Assembly: GCA_024643915.1 (NCBI GenBank) | Contig: JAHEMB010000064.1 | Coordinates: forward strand, 1-10,552 | Source of the DNA: Rhodothermaceae bacterium | GTDB taxonomy: Bacteria > Bacteroidota > Rhodothermia > Rhodothermales > JAHEMB01 | Direction of reading: 5' to 3' | DNA length: 10,552 nt | In this document: positions 1-9,156 of the stretch, piece after piece | Position numbering within the stretch: position 1 is the first letter of the stretch | Layout of the letters: every line of letters starts with the position of its first letter | The notes under the pieces: model-generated | Databases searched by the model: none | Seen by the model: only the letters and a program-made list of their open reading frames with translations | Told to the model about the DNA's origin: nothing | Program-made: the position numbers and the translations under genes

Positions 1-71
1 ACGTTGATGAAGGCGTAGAGCTTCTGCTTCCGCAGGCTCCGCAGGGCGATGGTGAGATAGCTCTTTAGCAT
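1..71 (-). CDS. ABC transporter permease (MacB/FtsX type), N-terminal fragment cut by window edge
   Basis: Reading the minus strand from the ATG at 69-71 gives MLKSYLTIALRSLRKQK followed by LYAFINV, then the sequence leaves the window. This matches the first residues of the complete permease next door (MWRNYLLVALRNLRRHR, then VYAGINVFG) at nearly every alternating position: a short cytoplasmic amphipathic start, a basic cluster, then the first membrane segment. Only 23 codons are visible, so the ABC-permease assignment rests on this N-terminal signature and on its place directly downstream of a homologue in the same direction. Tandem permeases of this family are common in Bacteroidota and Rhodothermota. 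The gap from the upstream permease stop is 124 nt and contains an inverted repeat, so co-transcription is possible but not shown. No clear Shine-Dalgarno; GAAGAA lies about 6 nt before the ATG. The rest could be intact or broken outside the window. Confidence 0.8.
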   Translation of the reverse strand, partial: MLKSYLTIALRSLRKQKLYAFIN

Positions 72-126
72 GTTGTTCTTCGTACGCTCACTTTGTTCAC
101 TTTAGGACGCTCCCCTTCGGCTCGCT

Positions 127-199
127 GTCGTGCTTCGTTCTTTGGGAAATGCTGCGGAATGTCTCCCCGAAGCACGAAGAACAAAGAACGAAGAACTAC
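127..199. repeat. Inverted repeat built from GTTCTTCG-like words between two permease genes
   Basis: CTTCGTTCTTTG at 133-144 is the exact reverse complement of CAAAGAACGAAG at 182-193, separated by 37 nt. The match extends to 16 of 18 bases over 127-144 and 182-199, where the outer arm runs into the stop codon of the upstream permease. A further related word, GAAGCACGAAGAAC, lies at 169-182, so the segment is a set of reiterated GAAC/GAAG words as well as a potential hairpin. No U-tract follows on the minus strand, so a classical intrinsic terminator is not supported. It could act as an mRNA-stabilising or attenuating hairpin between tandem permeases, or be a low-complexity intergenic repeat. 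Confidence 0.7.
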
Positions 200-2580
200 T
201 CGTACCGTAGCGCCTCGACGGGGTCGGTGAGGGCGGCGCGGATGGCGTGGTAGCTCACCGTCGCCAGGGCCACGGCGAGGGCCGCCAGTCCCGCCAGCGC
301 GAAGATCCACCAGGCTGTCTCGGTGCGGTAAGCGAAGTCGTCGAGCCAGCGCCCGGCGGCGAGGTAGGCGAGGGGCGTTGCCACGAGGAAAGCCACCCCC
401 ACGAGCCGGGCGAACTGCTTCGAGAGCAAGAGGGCGATGCTGCCCACACTCGCGCCCATCACCTTGCGCACACCGATCTCTTTGGTGCGCCGCTCGGCGG
501 TGAACGCCGCGAGGCCGAACAGCCCCAGGCAGGCGATCAGAATAGAGAGGGCGGCGAAGAGGCCAAAGAGCGTGCCCACCCGCTGCTCCGTCTGGTAGAG
601 CGCGTCGTATTGCGCATCCAGAAAAGTGTAGGTGAACGGCGCCTCGGGGCCAAGGGCCTGCCACTTTTTATCGAGGAAAGCCAGCGTGCCGGCGAGGTCG
701 TCGGTGGCGACTTTCACGAGGAGGTAATCGAACGTGAAGGGCACCACCTGCATCACCAGGGGGCCGATCTCGGCGTGGAGCGAGCGGTAGTGAAAATCCT
801 TTACCACGCCCACGATGGGCCCGGTGCGCGCCACCTGCCAGCCCTCGGCACCCGGCAGGTAGAAGTCGAGCTGCTTGCCGAGGGGATCGTTCCACGCCGC
901 CCCGCCTTCAGCCCGCAACTGCGCGAGGGCCGCCTCGTTGATCAGGAAGCCACTCGTGTCCGAGGCGATCTCCCTGGAGAAAGCCCGCCCCTGCGCCATC
1001 TCCATCCCCAGCACGTCGGTGTACTCGGGATCGACGAAGTAGGTGTCCCAGCCCGGCAGGTCGTTCTCCGGCCAGCCTTCGGGGCGGTACAGAAAGTCGC
1101 TGACGCCCGCGCCCGGCACGTTGTCGCTGGCCGTAGCGGCGAGGACGTTCGGGTGCTGCAACACCTCGCGTTTCACCAGCTCGTAGCGCGCCCCCAGCCT
1201 ATCGCCGAAATCGAGCATGAGGGTCTGTGCTTTCTCGAACCCCAACCGCGTGTTCTGCACGTAGGCAAGCTGCCGGTAAATGACGAATGTGCCGGCGATG
1301 AGGAAGATGGAGATAGCGAACTGGAAAACGACGAGCCCGCGCCGCAGCAGCCCCCCCGCCGCGCCCGGCTGCGCTGTGCCCTTGAGCGTCTGGATGGGTT
1401 TGAAGGCGGCGAGGAAGAAGGCCGGGTAGCTGCCCGCCACCAGGCCGACGAAAAGCGCCAGCCCGACGAGGCCGAGCCCCAGGAACACGCCGTCGCTTGC
1501 CGCGAGGACGAGGTCTTTGCCCGTCAGGTCGCGGAAGGCGGGCAGGAGGACCGAGGTCAGCCCCGCCGCCACGGCGAGGGCCAGCCCGGCCAGCAGGAGA
1601 GACTCGCTCATGAACTGTGCAATGAGTTGCCCTTTGTGGGCGCCCAGCACCTTCCGCATCCCCACCTCGCGCGCCCGCTGCATCGACCGCGCCGTCGCCA
1701 GGTTCATGAAATTGATGCAGGCCACGAGCAAAATTAGCAGGGCCACCGCCGAGAAAAGATAGACGTAGGCGATGTTGCCCTGCGGCGCGATGTCATATTC
1801 GAGATGCGCCGAGCGGAGGTGGATGTCGAGGAGCGGCTGGATGCCGAAGTGGTCCCATGCCTCGCTTGTGTGCCGCTCGAAGAAGGCGGGCAGCCGGGCC
1901 TCCACCTCGGCCGCCGTCGCGCCCTCCTCCAGCAGCAGGTAGGTGAAGAGCCAGTTGGTCCGCCAGTTCTCCATCCGCCGCGACCGCTGCGCCACCCATT
2001 CGAACGATGTCATCAGGTCGAAGCGGAAGTGCGCCGTGCGCGGCCAGTCCTCGACAACGCCCGTGACGGTTAACACCACCGGCTCCTCGAACCGCACCGT
2101 GAGGGTCTGCCCGAGGGGATTCTCGTCGCCGAAGTATTTCTCGGCGGCGGAGCGGGAAAGGACGAGGGCGTCGGGGCGGGTGAGGGCCGTCTGCGGGCTC
2201 CCCTGGACGAACGAGCAGTTGAAAATATTGAAGAAGCTCGAATCGGCGGTGTAGACCGTTTCGGTGAAGGCGGCGCCGTCGGCGCGTTCAACGAGCACGT
2301 CTCCCTCCCCCATGATCCGCGCTGCCTGTGCCACGCCGGGCAGGTTGGCCGCCATCGCCGGCCCCATCGGTGCGGCGGAGAGGGCCGACGTCTGCCGCAC
2401 GAGCCGGGCGATGCGGTCGGCGTTTGCGTGGTGGCGGTCGTAGCGCACCTCGTCGCGGACGAAGAGCAGGATCAACAGGCACCCCGCCATCCCCACCGCC
2501 AGCCCAAACACATTGATGCCGGCGTACACCCGGTGCCGACGCAAATTACGAAGGGCGACGAGGAGGTAGTTTCTCCACAT
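196..2580 (-). CDS. ABC transporter permease, MacB/FtsX superfamily, 794 aa
   Basis: Integral inner-membrane permease of the MacB/FtsX (type VII ABC) kind, which works with a separate ATPase to drive mechanotransmission or export; substrate unknown. Architecture by eye is a duplicated unit. TM1 is at about 20-41, followed by a periplasmic MacB-PCD-like domain at about 42-270. A three-TM FtsX block lies at about 271-390, with the coupling motif REVGMRKVLGAHKGQL at 304-319. A fifth TM is at about 414-436, then a second periplasmic domain at about 437-665. The final three TMs are at about 668-778, with the matching motif KEIGVRKVMGA at 700-710. The protein ends in DPVEALRYE, the usual family C-terminus. 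I chose ATG 2580 because MWRNYLLVALRNL is the canonical family start. A TTG at 2634 would add 18 unconserved residues. Neither start has a good Shine-Dalgarno. A homologous permease begins 124 nt downstream. No ATPase gene is visible. Intact, with normal length. Confidence 0.93.
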   Translation of the reverse strand: MWRNYLLVALRNLRRHRVYAGINVFGLAVGMAGCLLILLFVRDEVRYDRHHANADRIARLVRQTSALSAAPMGPAMAANLPGVAQAARIMGEGDVLVERADGAAFTETVYTADSSFFNIFNCSFVQGSPQTALTRPDALVLSRSAAEKYFGDENPLGQTLTVRFEEPVVLTVTGVVEDWPRTAHFRFDLMTSFEWVAQRSRRMENWRTNWLFTYLLLEEGATAAEVEARLPAFFERHTSEAWDHFGIQPLLDIHLRSAHLEYDIAPQGNIAYVYLFSAVALLILLVACINFMNLATARSMQRAREVGMRKVLGAHKGQLIAQFMSESLLLAGLALAVAAGLTSVLLPAFRDLTGKDLVLAASDGVFLGLGLVGLALFVGLVAGSYPAFFLAAFKPIQTLKGTAQPGAAGGLLRRGLVVFQFAISIFLIAGTFVIYRQLAYVQNTRLGFEKAQTLMLDFGDRLGARYELVKREVLQHPNVLAATASDNVPGAGVSDFLYRPEGWPENDLPGWDTYFVDPEYTDVLGMEMAQGRAFSREIASDTSGFLINEAALAQLRAEGGAAWNDPLGKQLDFYLPGAEGWQVARTGPIVGVVKDFHYRSLHAEIGPLVMQVVPFTFDYLLVKVATDDLAGTLAFLDKKWQALGPEAPFTYTFLDAQYDALYQTEQRVGTLFGLFAALSILIACLGLFGLAAFTAERRTKEIGVRKVMGASVGSIALLLSKQFARLVGVAFLVATPLAYLAAGRWLDDFAYRTETAWWIFALAGLAALAVALATVSYHAIRAALTDPVEALRYE

Positions 2581-2663
2581 GAGCGCTGGCTGCGAATCGT
2601 TCCAGGAAGAGGTGATCCCCTGGCCCGAATTCAACTAGCATGCCATCCCGCCCAGTCGCCTGT

Positions 2664-3014
2664 TTACGCTGGACTTAACTCCTGGAAGCGCGCCTTTGTC
2701 ACGGGGGAGAAGTGTTCGTGCATGGGCACCGCCTGTTCGCAGGCGAACAGTGCTGCTGCACACCCCCAAGCCGGACGCAGCGTAGTGAAGGGGCGTTCAG
2801 GTCCCTCGTTGAGACCACGGGAGAACGATTCGTTTAAAGCAACCAGCAAACCGTGCTCAAGCCCAATCTTCCTTAGAGTCTGTATGTGAAGATTCGTGAT
2901 GGACTGCAAACGGCTGCGAAGGGCGTGCTCTACGTTGCGCTGCATCGACGATGCCCCGGCATCGCCTGCTTCGCGTGCCTTGATCGCGCCCGTCTCGCTC
3001 GTTTTCGCCTTCAT
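2664..3014 (-). CDS. Possible small protein of unknown function, 116 aa
   Basis: An ORF in the gap between alaS and the permease, on the same strand. Its ATG lies 22 nt past the alaS stop and is preceded by GGTGGAG with a 5-nt spacer, the best ribosome-binding site in the window. I do not recognise the family. The N-terminal part is charged (MKAKTSETGAIKAREAGDAG). Residues 25-70 read as a plausible helical segment (QRNVEHALRSRLQSITNLH and onward). The C-terminal part (about 75-116) is rich in Cys, Pro and Trp and looks less protein-like. There are no membrane segments or known motifs. Codon third positions are visibly less GC-biased than in alaS or the permease, especially in the second half. 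This suggests a young, transferred or degenerate gene, or an open frame kept by chance in non-coding DNA. It overlaps a perfect 18-bp palindrome. If not real, the 456-nt stretch between alaS and the permease has no gene. Confidence 0.4.
   Translation of the reverse strand: MKAKTSETGAIKAREAGDAGASSMQRNVEHALRSRLQSITNLHIQTLRKIGLEHGLLVALNESFSRGLNEGPERPFTTLRPAWGCAAALFACEQAVPMHEHFSPVTKARFQELSPA
2733..2750. repeat. Perfect 8-bp-arm palindrome CTGTTCGC-AG-GCGAACAG
   Basis: Arms CTGTTCGC (2733-2740) and GCGAACAG (2743-2750) are exact reverse complements around a 2-nt centre. The site lies 153 bp upstream of the permease ATG, inside the 3' part of the possible 116-aa ORF. It could be a dimeric-regulator operator or an RNA hairpin. 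The half-site order (GTTCG then CGAAC) is opposite to the Gram-positive LexA box, so no regulator is assigned. Confidence 0.45.
2949..2964. repeat. Short palindrome CGATGCC-CC-GGCATCG downstream of alaS
   Basis: Seven-base arms at 2949-2955 and 2958-2964 are perfectly complementary around CC. It lies about 70 nt after the alaS stop on the minus strand. A GC-rich hairpin would form in the transcript, but no U-run follows, so a Rho-independent terminator is not supported. It may be chance in GC-rich DNA, or a structure inside the possible 116-aa ORF. Confidence 0.3.
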
Positions 3015-3019
3015 CTTAA

Positions 3020-3026
3020 CTCCACC
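3020..3026 (-). promoter_or_regulatory. Ribosome-binding site GGTGGAG for the 116-aa ORF
   Basis: On the minus strand GGTGGAG is followed by TTAAG and then ATG at 3014. The GGAG core sits 5 nt from the start, a textbook spacing. Since alaS, the permeases, the GH13 gene and the SYGD-repeat gene all lack a clear Shine-Dalgarno, this site is the main reason to take the small ORF seriously. It lies in the 22-nt gap after the alaS stop, which would allow expression from alaS mRNA. Confidence 0.5.
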
Positions 3027-3036
3027 ATACAGACTC

Positions 3037-5988
<2,952 letters not shown>

Positions 5989-6095
5989 CGGTGAATCGAT
6001 CAAAGGGCAGTGCGAAAGACAAAGCACTCCGAACGCCGTGCCGCCGCCGATTGTGCCCGCTTTGTTCGCGGCAGGAAAGGAAGAATGGACGAAAG

Positions 6096-6117
6096 GAGGA
6101 AAGGGGGAGCCGGGGAG
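6096..6117 (-). repeat. Pyrimidine-rich dispersed repeat, copy A (upstream of alaS)
   Basis: The plus strand reads GAGGAAAGGGGGAGCC then GGGGAG. It matches 18 of 22 bases of the reverse complement of 9644-9659 and its left neighbour. Because genes around copy A run on the minus strand and those around copy B on the plus strand, both copies appear as the same CTC(C/T)CCGGCTC-type pyrimidine word on the transcript side, between one stop codon and the next start. Function unknown; it may be low-complexity intergenic sequence. Confidence 0.4.
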
Positions 6118-6120
6118 TGG

Positions 6121-6163
6121 ACGTGTGGACGTGTGGACGTGTGGACGTGTGGACGTGTGGACG
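6121..6163. repeat. Octamer tandem repeat, (ACGTGTGG)x5 plus ACG
   Basis: Five perfect, uninterrupted copies of ACGTGTGG occupy 6121-6160, followed by a partial ACG. A degenerate partial unit (AGTGG) precedes them. It sits in the 249-nt gap (5989-6237) between the mpg stop and the alaS start, both minus strand, about 130-175 nt upstream of the alaS ATG. Read as protein on the minus strand it gives repeated VHTSTRPH, which produces a false N-terminal extension of alaS. The unit is not a multiple of three, so slippage would not keep a frame; this fits a non-coding microsatellite. Copy number is probably variable. Apart from this array and the adjacent purine-rich stretch I see nothing defined in this gap, and no clear promoter. 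Confidence 0.95.
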
Positions 6164-6237
6164 AAAGCAAAGCCAAGAACACCTCGTTGGTCAAGCAAGG
6201 CAAGCGCATCGCCTCGCTATCCTCCATCTTTTATCCT

Positions 6238-6897
6238 CTAACCTCTCCCACGCCGCTGCTTGCGCCGGGCCTGGGCGATATCGCTGGGGACGCCGGGCGA
6301 GACGTACGGGTGCCCTTGGGCGAAGAAGCGCCAGGGCCGCTCCACACCGCGCGTAAGGCCGATGCGCGAGGTGGCGGCGAGGAGCCAGTCCGGTCGCGCC
6401 GCCGGCTCCTCGAAGTAGAGGGGGGGCGCCGTCAGATCCGTGCGGTGGAAGGCGCCGTCGATGTCGAAGGCGAGGGTGAGCTTGCCGGGGCCGTTGGTCA
6501 GGTCGCGGTCGCGGCGGATGTTGGGACGGTGGGCGCGCATCATTTCGAGGCCCTCCTCGGGCGCCACGGCGCGGAGGAGGACGGCGCCGCCGATGCCCTC
6601 CGGCTCCGTCACCACGTTGAGCAGCCAGTGGACGCCGTAGCTGACGTAGACGTAGGCCGTGCCGGGCGCGGCGAAGAGGTCGTAGGCCCGCCCCTCGGGC
6701 CGCACCAGCCCCGTCTCCTGATCCACCAGGCCCCAGCCGTGGAAGGCGGGGTCGTCCTGTGTGTAGGCCTCCGTCTCGACGATGAGGCCGCTCAGTCGCG
6801 TGCCGGAGGGGTGCTCGTGCACGAGGCGGACGCCGACGAGGTCCCGCGCCACTTCCACGGTAGGTCGATCAAAGTACGCCGCCGTTAGCCGCTTCAC
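6238..6897 (-). CDS. DNA-3-methyladenine glycosylase, AAG/Mpg family, 219 aa
   Basis: Monofunctional base-excision-repair glycosylase of the mammalian AAG (Mpg) fold, removing alkylated or deaminated purines to leave an abasic site. The family core is present: start region AAYFDRPTVEVARDLVG (6-22), catalytic segment IVETEAY at 39-45 with the predicted general-base Glu43 and Tyr45, His53 matching the human active-site His, GTAYVYVSYG in the DNA-intercalation region, LLNVV carrying the conserved Asn, and the NGPGKL motif. Length is normal for bacterial members (about 190-230 aa). The C-terminus is basic (RRKQRRGRG). The start is GTG at 6897, giving MKRLTAAYF; a GAGGG sits almost against it, tighter than usual. 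The 48-aa lmo0937-type gene ends 34 nt upstream on the same strand, so the two may share a transcript from the divergent region. No damaged or missing catalytic residue. Confidence 0.96.
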   Translation of the reverse strand: MKRLTAAYFDRPTVEVARDLVGVRLVHEHPSGTRLSGLIVETEAYTQDDPAFHGWGLVDQETGLVRPEGRAYDLFAAPGTAYVYVSYGVHWLLNVVTEPEGIGGAVLLRAVAPEEGLEMMRAHRPNIRRDRDLTNGPGKLTLAFDIDGAFHRTDLTAPPLYFEEPAARPDWLLAATSRIGLTRGVERPWRFFAQGHPYVSPGVPSDIAQARRKQRRGRG

Positions 6898-6931
6898 ACC
6901 CTCAAGAGTCTGTCGTCCGTGGCCCTGCTCG

Positions 6932-7078
6932 CTACACCGCTTTGCGGCCCGTGATGAGCTGGTACAGCAGCACGATGACGGCGATGACCAGCAGAATATG
7001 GATCAGGTTGCCGACGCCGCCGATGGTAAAGCCGAGCAGCCAGAGAATGACCAGGATGATGATGATCGTCCAGAGCAT
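6932..7078 (-). CDS. lmo0937-family small membrane protein, 48 aa
   Basis: A tiny, almost wholly hydrophobic protein of the widespread but uncharacterised lmo0937 family. It starts MLWTIIIILVILWLLGF, has a glycine-rich turn (TIGGVGN, about 18-24), then a second membrane segment (LIHILLVIAVIVLLYQLI, about 25-42) and a short basic tail (TGRKAV). That is a two-helix hairpin of the expected size. The start is ATG 7078, preceded by GGAG with a 6-nt spacer (7085-7088 on the plus strand), a good ribosome-binding site. An ATG further upstream would only add 14 unconserved residues. It lies 34 nt upstream of the mpg gene and is divergent from the GH13 gene. The molecular function of the family is not known. 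Confidence 0.88.
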   Translation of the reverse strand: MLWTIIIILVILWLLGFTIGGVGNLIHILLVIAVIVLLYQLITGRKAV

Positions 7079-7293
7079 GGTAGTCTCCGCATGGTTGGTG
7101 AAGGTGCCTGTCAGCATCACAGCCGCTTGTACCGCCCCGCACCCCAGAAGACGCAGCCTGTTTTAGAAGTACCTCACTGGTTACAAAACCCACCCTGCCT
7201 CCCAGGATCTTCGGAAGCCCTTTCGACTGAAACGGACTCCCCCGGCGCGACGGGTCTCGCGCTCCCTCAAGGCTCAACCCGATAGCATCCTAC
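7079..7293. other. Divergent intergenic region (lmo0937-type gene / GH13 gene), promoters expected
   Basis: This 215-nt gap must carry the start signals for both divergent units. The only AT-rich patch is about 7159-7190. On the minus strand it reads GGTTTTGTAACC, then TTCTAAAAC after about 11 nt, which could be TTTTGT-17-TAAAAC, a weak sigma-70-like arrangement about 85-110 nt before the lmo0937-type ATG. GGTT-TTGT-AACC is also a small inverted repeat. No equally good candidate is visible for the GH13 gene, and its ATG has only a distant AAGG about 20 nt upstream. No tRNA, small RNA or riboswitch structure recognised. Confidence 0.35.
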
Positions 7294-9144
7294 ATGGCAA
7301 CGAAAACGAAAAGGAAAGCAAAACCTTCGAGCAAGCGCCGCGCCCGCGTGCAGCCTGCGCAGCACGAAGGCATGGGCGCCGTGCCCTACGAGGACGGCGT
7401 CGCCTTCCGCGTGTGGGCACCGCACGCCGAAGCCGTCCGCGTGGCGGGCAATTTCAACGATTGGTCCGCCGACGCTGCGCCCCTCGCTGCCGAAGAGAAA
7501 GGCTACTGGTCCGCCGACATCCCAGACGCCAAGGTGGGCGACGAGTACCAGTTCGTGATTGTCTATGAGGGCGAGGCGCATTTCCGCGTCGATCCGTATG
7601 CGCGGCAGGTGACCCACTCCAACGGCAACGCCGTCGTTTACGATGACGCGGCCTTCGACTGGGGCGACGACGGCTTCACGCTCCCGCCCTTCAACGAACT
7701 CGTCCTCTACGAACTGCACGTCGGCACCTTCCACGACAAGAATCAGCTGGACGACAAACCCGGCACCCTCCAGGAGAGCATCGACCGGCTGGATTATCTG
7801 CGCGACCTGGGCATCAACGCCGTCTGCCTGATGCCCCTCATGGAGTTTCCCGGCGATTACTCGTGGGGCTATAACCCGGCGCATCCGTTCGCCGTGGAGA
7901 CCTCCTACGGCGGGCCGGACGCGCTCAAGCGGTTCGTCAAAGAGGCGCACGCGCGCGGCATCGGCGTCATCCTCGATGTCGTCTACAACCACTTCGGCCC
8001 GAGTGACATCGACCTGTGGCGCTTCGATGGGTGGGGCGAGGACGAAGGCGGCGGCATCTATTTCTACAACGACCATCGCGCCGACACGCCTTGGGGCCAC
8101 ACCCGCCCCGACTATGGCCGCGAGGAGGTGCGCCGCTACATCCGCGACAACGCCCTGATGTGGCTCACCAGCTTCCGCGCCGACGGGCTGCGCTGGGACG
8201 GCACCGTCTTCGTCCGCCGCACCTCGTTCGACGGCGGCGACAACCTGCCCGACGGCTGGCAGATGATGCAGGAGATCAACGCGGAGGTGCGCGAGCGGAT
8301 GCCCGGCAAGCTACTCATCGCCGAAGACTTGCAGCGGGACGAGGCCGTCGTCACTCCCCCCGAACACGGCGGCGCGGGCTTCCACGCGCAGTGGGACACC
8401 GAGTTCGTCTATCCCCTCCGCGAGCAGGTGCTCATCACCCACGATGACAGCGCACGCGACCTCGACGCCGCCGTCCATGCCCTAACGAACCGCTACGGGC
8501 TCGACGCCTTCAGCCGCGTCATCTACGTAGAGAGCCACGACAACGCGGCCAACGGCGGCAAGCGCCTCGCCTGTGAGATCGACGAGGGAGACCCGCAGGG
8601 CTGGGCGGCGAAGAAGCGTGTGGCCCTCGCCTCGGCCCTCACCCTCACCGCCCCCGGCCTCCCGATGCTCTTCCAGGGCCAGGAATTCCTGGAAGACGAC
8701 TGGTTCGCCGATACCGATCCGCTGGACTGGGACCTGACGCAAACGCATGAGGGCCTCGTCCGCCTCCACCGCGATCTCATCCGCCTCCGCCGCAATGCGG
8801 ACGGCACCACACGCGGCCTCACCGGCGCCCACCTCGACGTCTTCCACGTCAATCCCCACGACAAGGTCATCGCCTTCCGTCGGGGCTACGACGGCGGGCC
8901 GGGCGACGATACGGTGGTGATCGTCAACCTGATCAACCGCAGCCATGAGGGCTACCGCCTGGGCTTTCCTTCCGAAGGCCGCTGGCGCGTCCGCTTCAAC
9001 AGCGACTGGGAGGGCTACAGCGACGCCTTCGGCGGCCACCCGACCTACGACGTAGACGCCCACGGCGAGGGCTACGATGGGCTGCCCGCGAGCGGCGAAA
9101 TTTCCTTCGGCCCCTACACGGTCGTCATCTTATCACAAGATTGA
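7294..9144 (+). CDS. CBM48-GH13 alpha-glucan enzyme (alpha-amylase / branching-enzyme-like), 616 aa
   Basis: Glycoside hydrolase family 13 protein acting on alpha-1,4/1,6-glucans. Residues 1-19 form a basic tail with nine Lys/Arg. A CBM48-type beta domain spans about 28-115 (FRVWAPHAEAVRVAGNFNDW at 38-57). The TIM barrel spans about 135-500. Conserved regions: DVVYNH at 228-233; GLRWD at 298-302 with predicted nucleophile Asp302; LIAED at 341-345 with acid/base Glu344; VESHDN at 412-417 with Asp416. A C-terminal beta domain spans about 505-616. Exact activity is uncertain. ESHD and AED recall GH13_8 branching enzymes, whereas the region around 189-233 recalls trehalohydrolase/GlgX-like members, and RWDGT in region II fits neither standard motif well. 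There is no signal peptide, so a cytoplasmic role in glycogen or maltodextrin metabolism is inferred. The small downstream gene starts 12 nt after the stop and probably shares the transcript. Confidence 0.93.
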   Translation: MATKTKRKAKPSSKRRARVQPAQHEGMGAVPYEDGVAFRVWAPHAEAVRVAGNFNDWSADAAPLAAEEKGYWSADIPDAKVGDEYQFVIVYEGEAHFRVDPYARQVTHSNGNAVVYDDAAFDWGDDGFTLPPFNELVLYELHVGTFHDKNQLDDKPGTLQESIDRLDYLRDLGINAVCLMPLMEFPGDYSWGYNPAHPFAVETSYGGPDALKRFVKEAHARGIGVILDVVYNHFGPSDIDLWRFDGWGEDEGGGIYFYNDHRADTPWGHTRPDYGREEVRRYIRDNALMWLTSFRADGLRWDGTVFVRRTSFDGGDNLPDGWQMMQEINAEVRERMPGKLLIAEDLQRDEAVVTPPEHGGAGFHAQWDTEFVYPLREQVLITHDDSARDLDAAVHALTNRYGLDAFSRVIYVESHDNAANGGKRLACEIDEGDPQGWAAKKRVALASALTLTAPGLPMLFQGQEFLEDDWFADTDPLDWDLTQTHEGLVRLHRDLIRLRRNADGTTRGLTGAHLDVFHVNPHDKVIAFRRGYDGGPGDDTVVIVNLINRSHEGYRLGFPSEGRWRVRFNSDWEGYSDAFGGHPTYDVDAHGEGYDGLPASGEISFGPYTVVILSQD

Positions 9145-9156
9145 GAGAAGTAAACC

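Noticed and set aside
127..199. Intrinsic terminator between the two permeases
   Set aside because: The loop is 37 nt and no U-tract follows the inner arm on the transcribed strand.
247..1737. Long plus-strand open frame of 496 codons opposite the permease
   Set aside because: It is the antisense shadow of a high-GC gene, rich in His, Arg, Glu and Gly, with no family resemblance; the minus-strand frame is an unmistakable permease.
2581..2634. Upstream TTG start for the permease
   Set aside because: It adds 18 residues unlike the family N-terminus, and there is no Shine-Dalgarno; MWRNYLLVALRNL at 2580 is the standard start.
2733..2750. LexA/SOS box
   Set aside because: Gram-positive LexA boxes read CGAAC...GTTCG; here the arms are in the opposite order, and no SOS gene is adjacent.
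2635..3036. Remnant of an insertion sequence or transposase in the lower-GC gap
   Set aside because: No terminal inverted repeats, target-site duplication or transposase motif could be found by eye.
6121..6163. CRISPR-like direct repeats
   Set aside because: The units are 8 bp and contiguous with no spacers; this is a microsatellite.
5989..6198. A 70-residue N-terminal extension of alaS, in frame
   Set aside because: It translates the octamer tandem repeat and unconserved DNA; the canonical AlaRS start MSKTSEQIRDDF lies at 5988.
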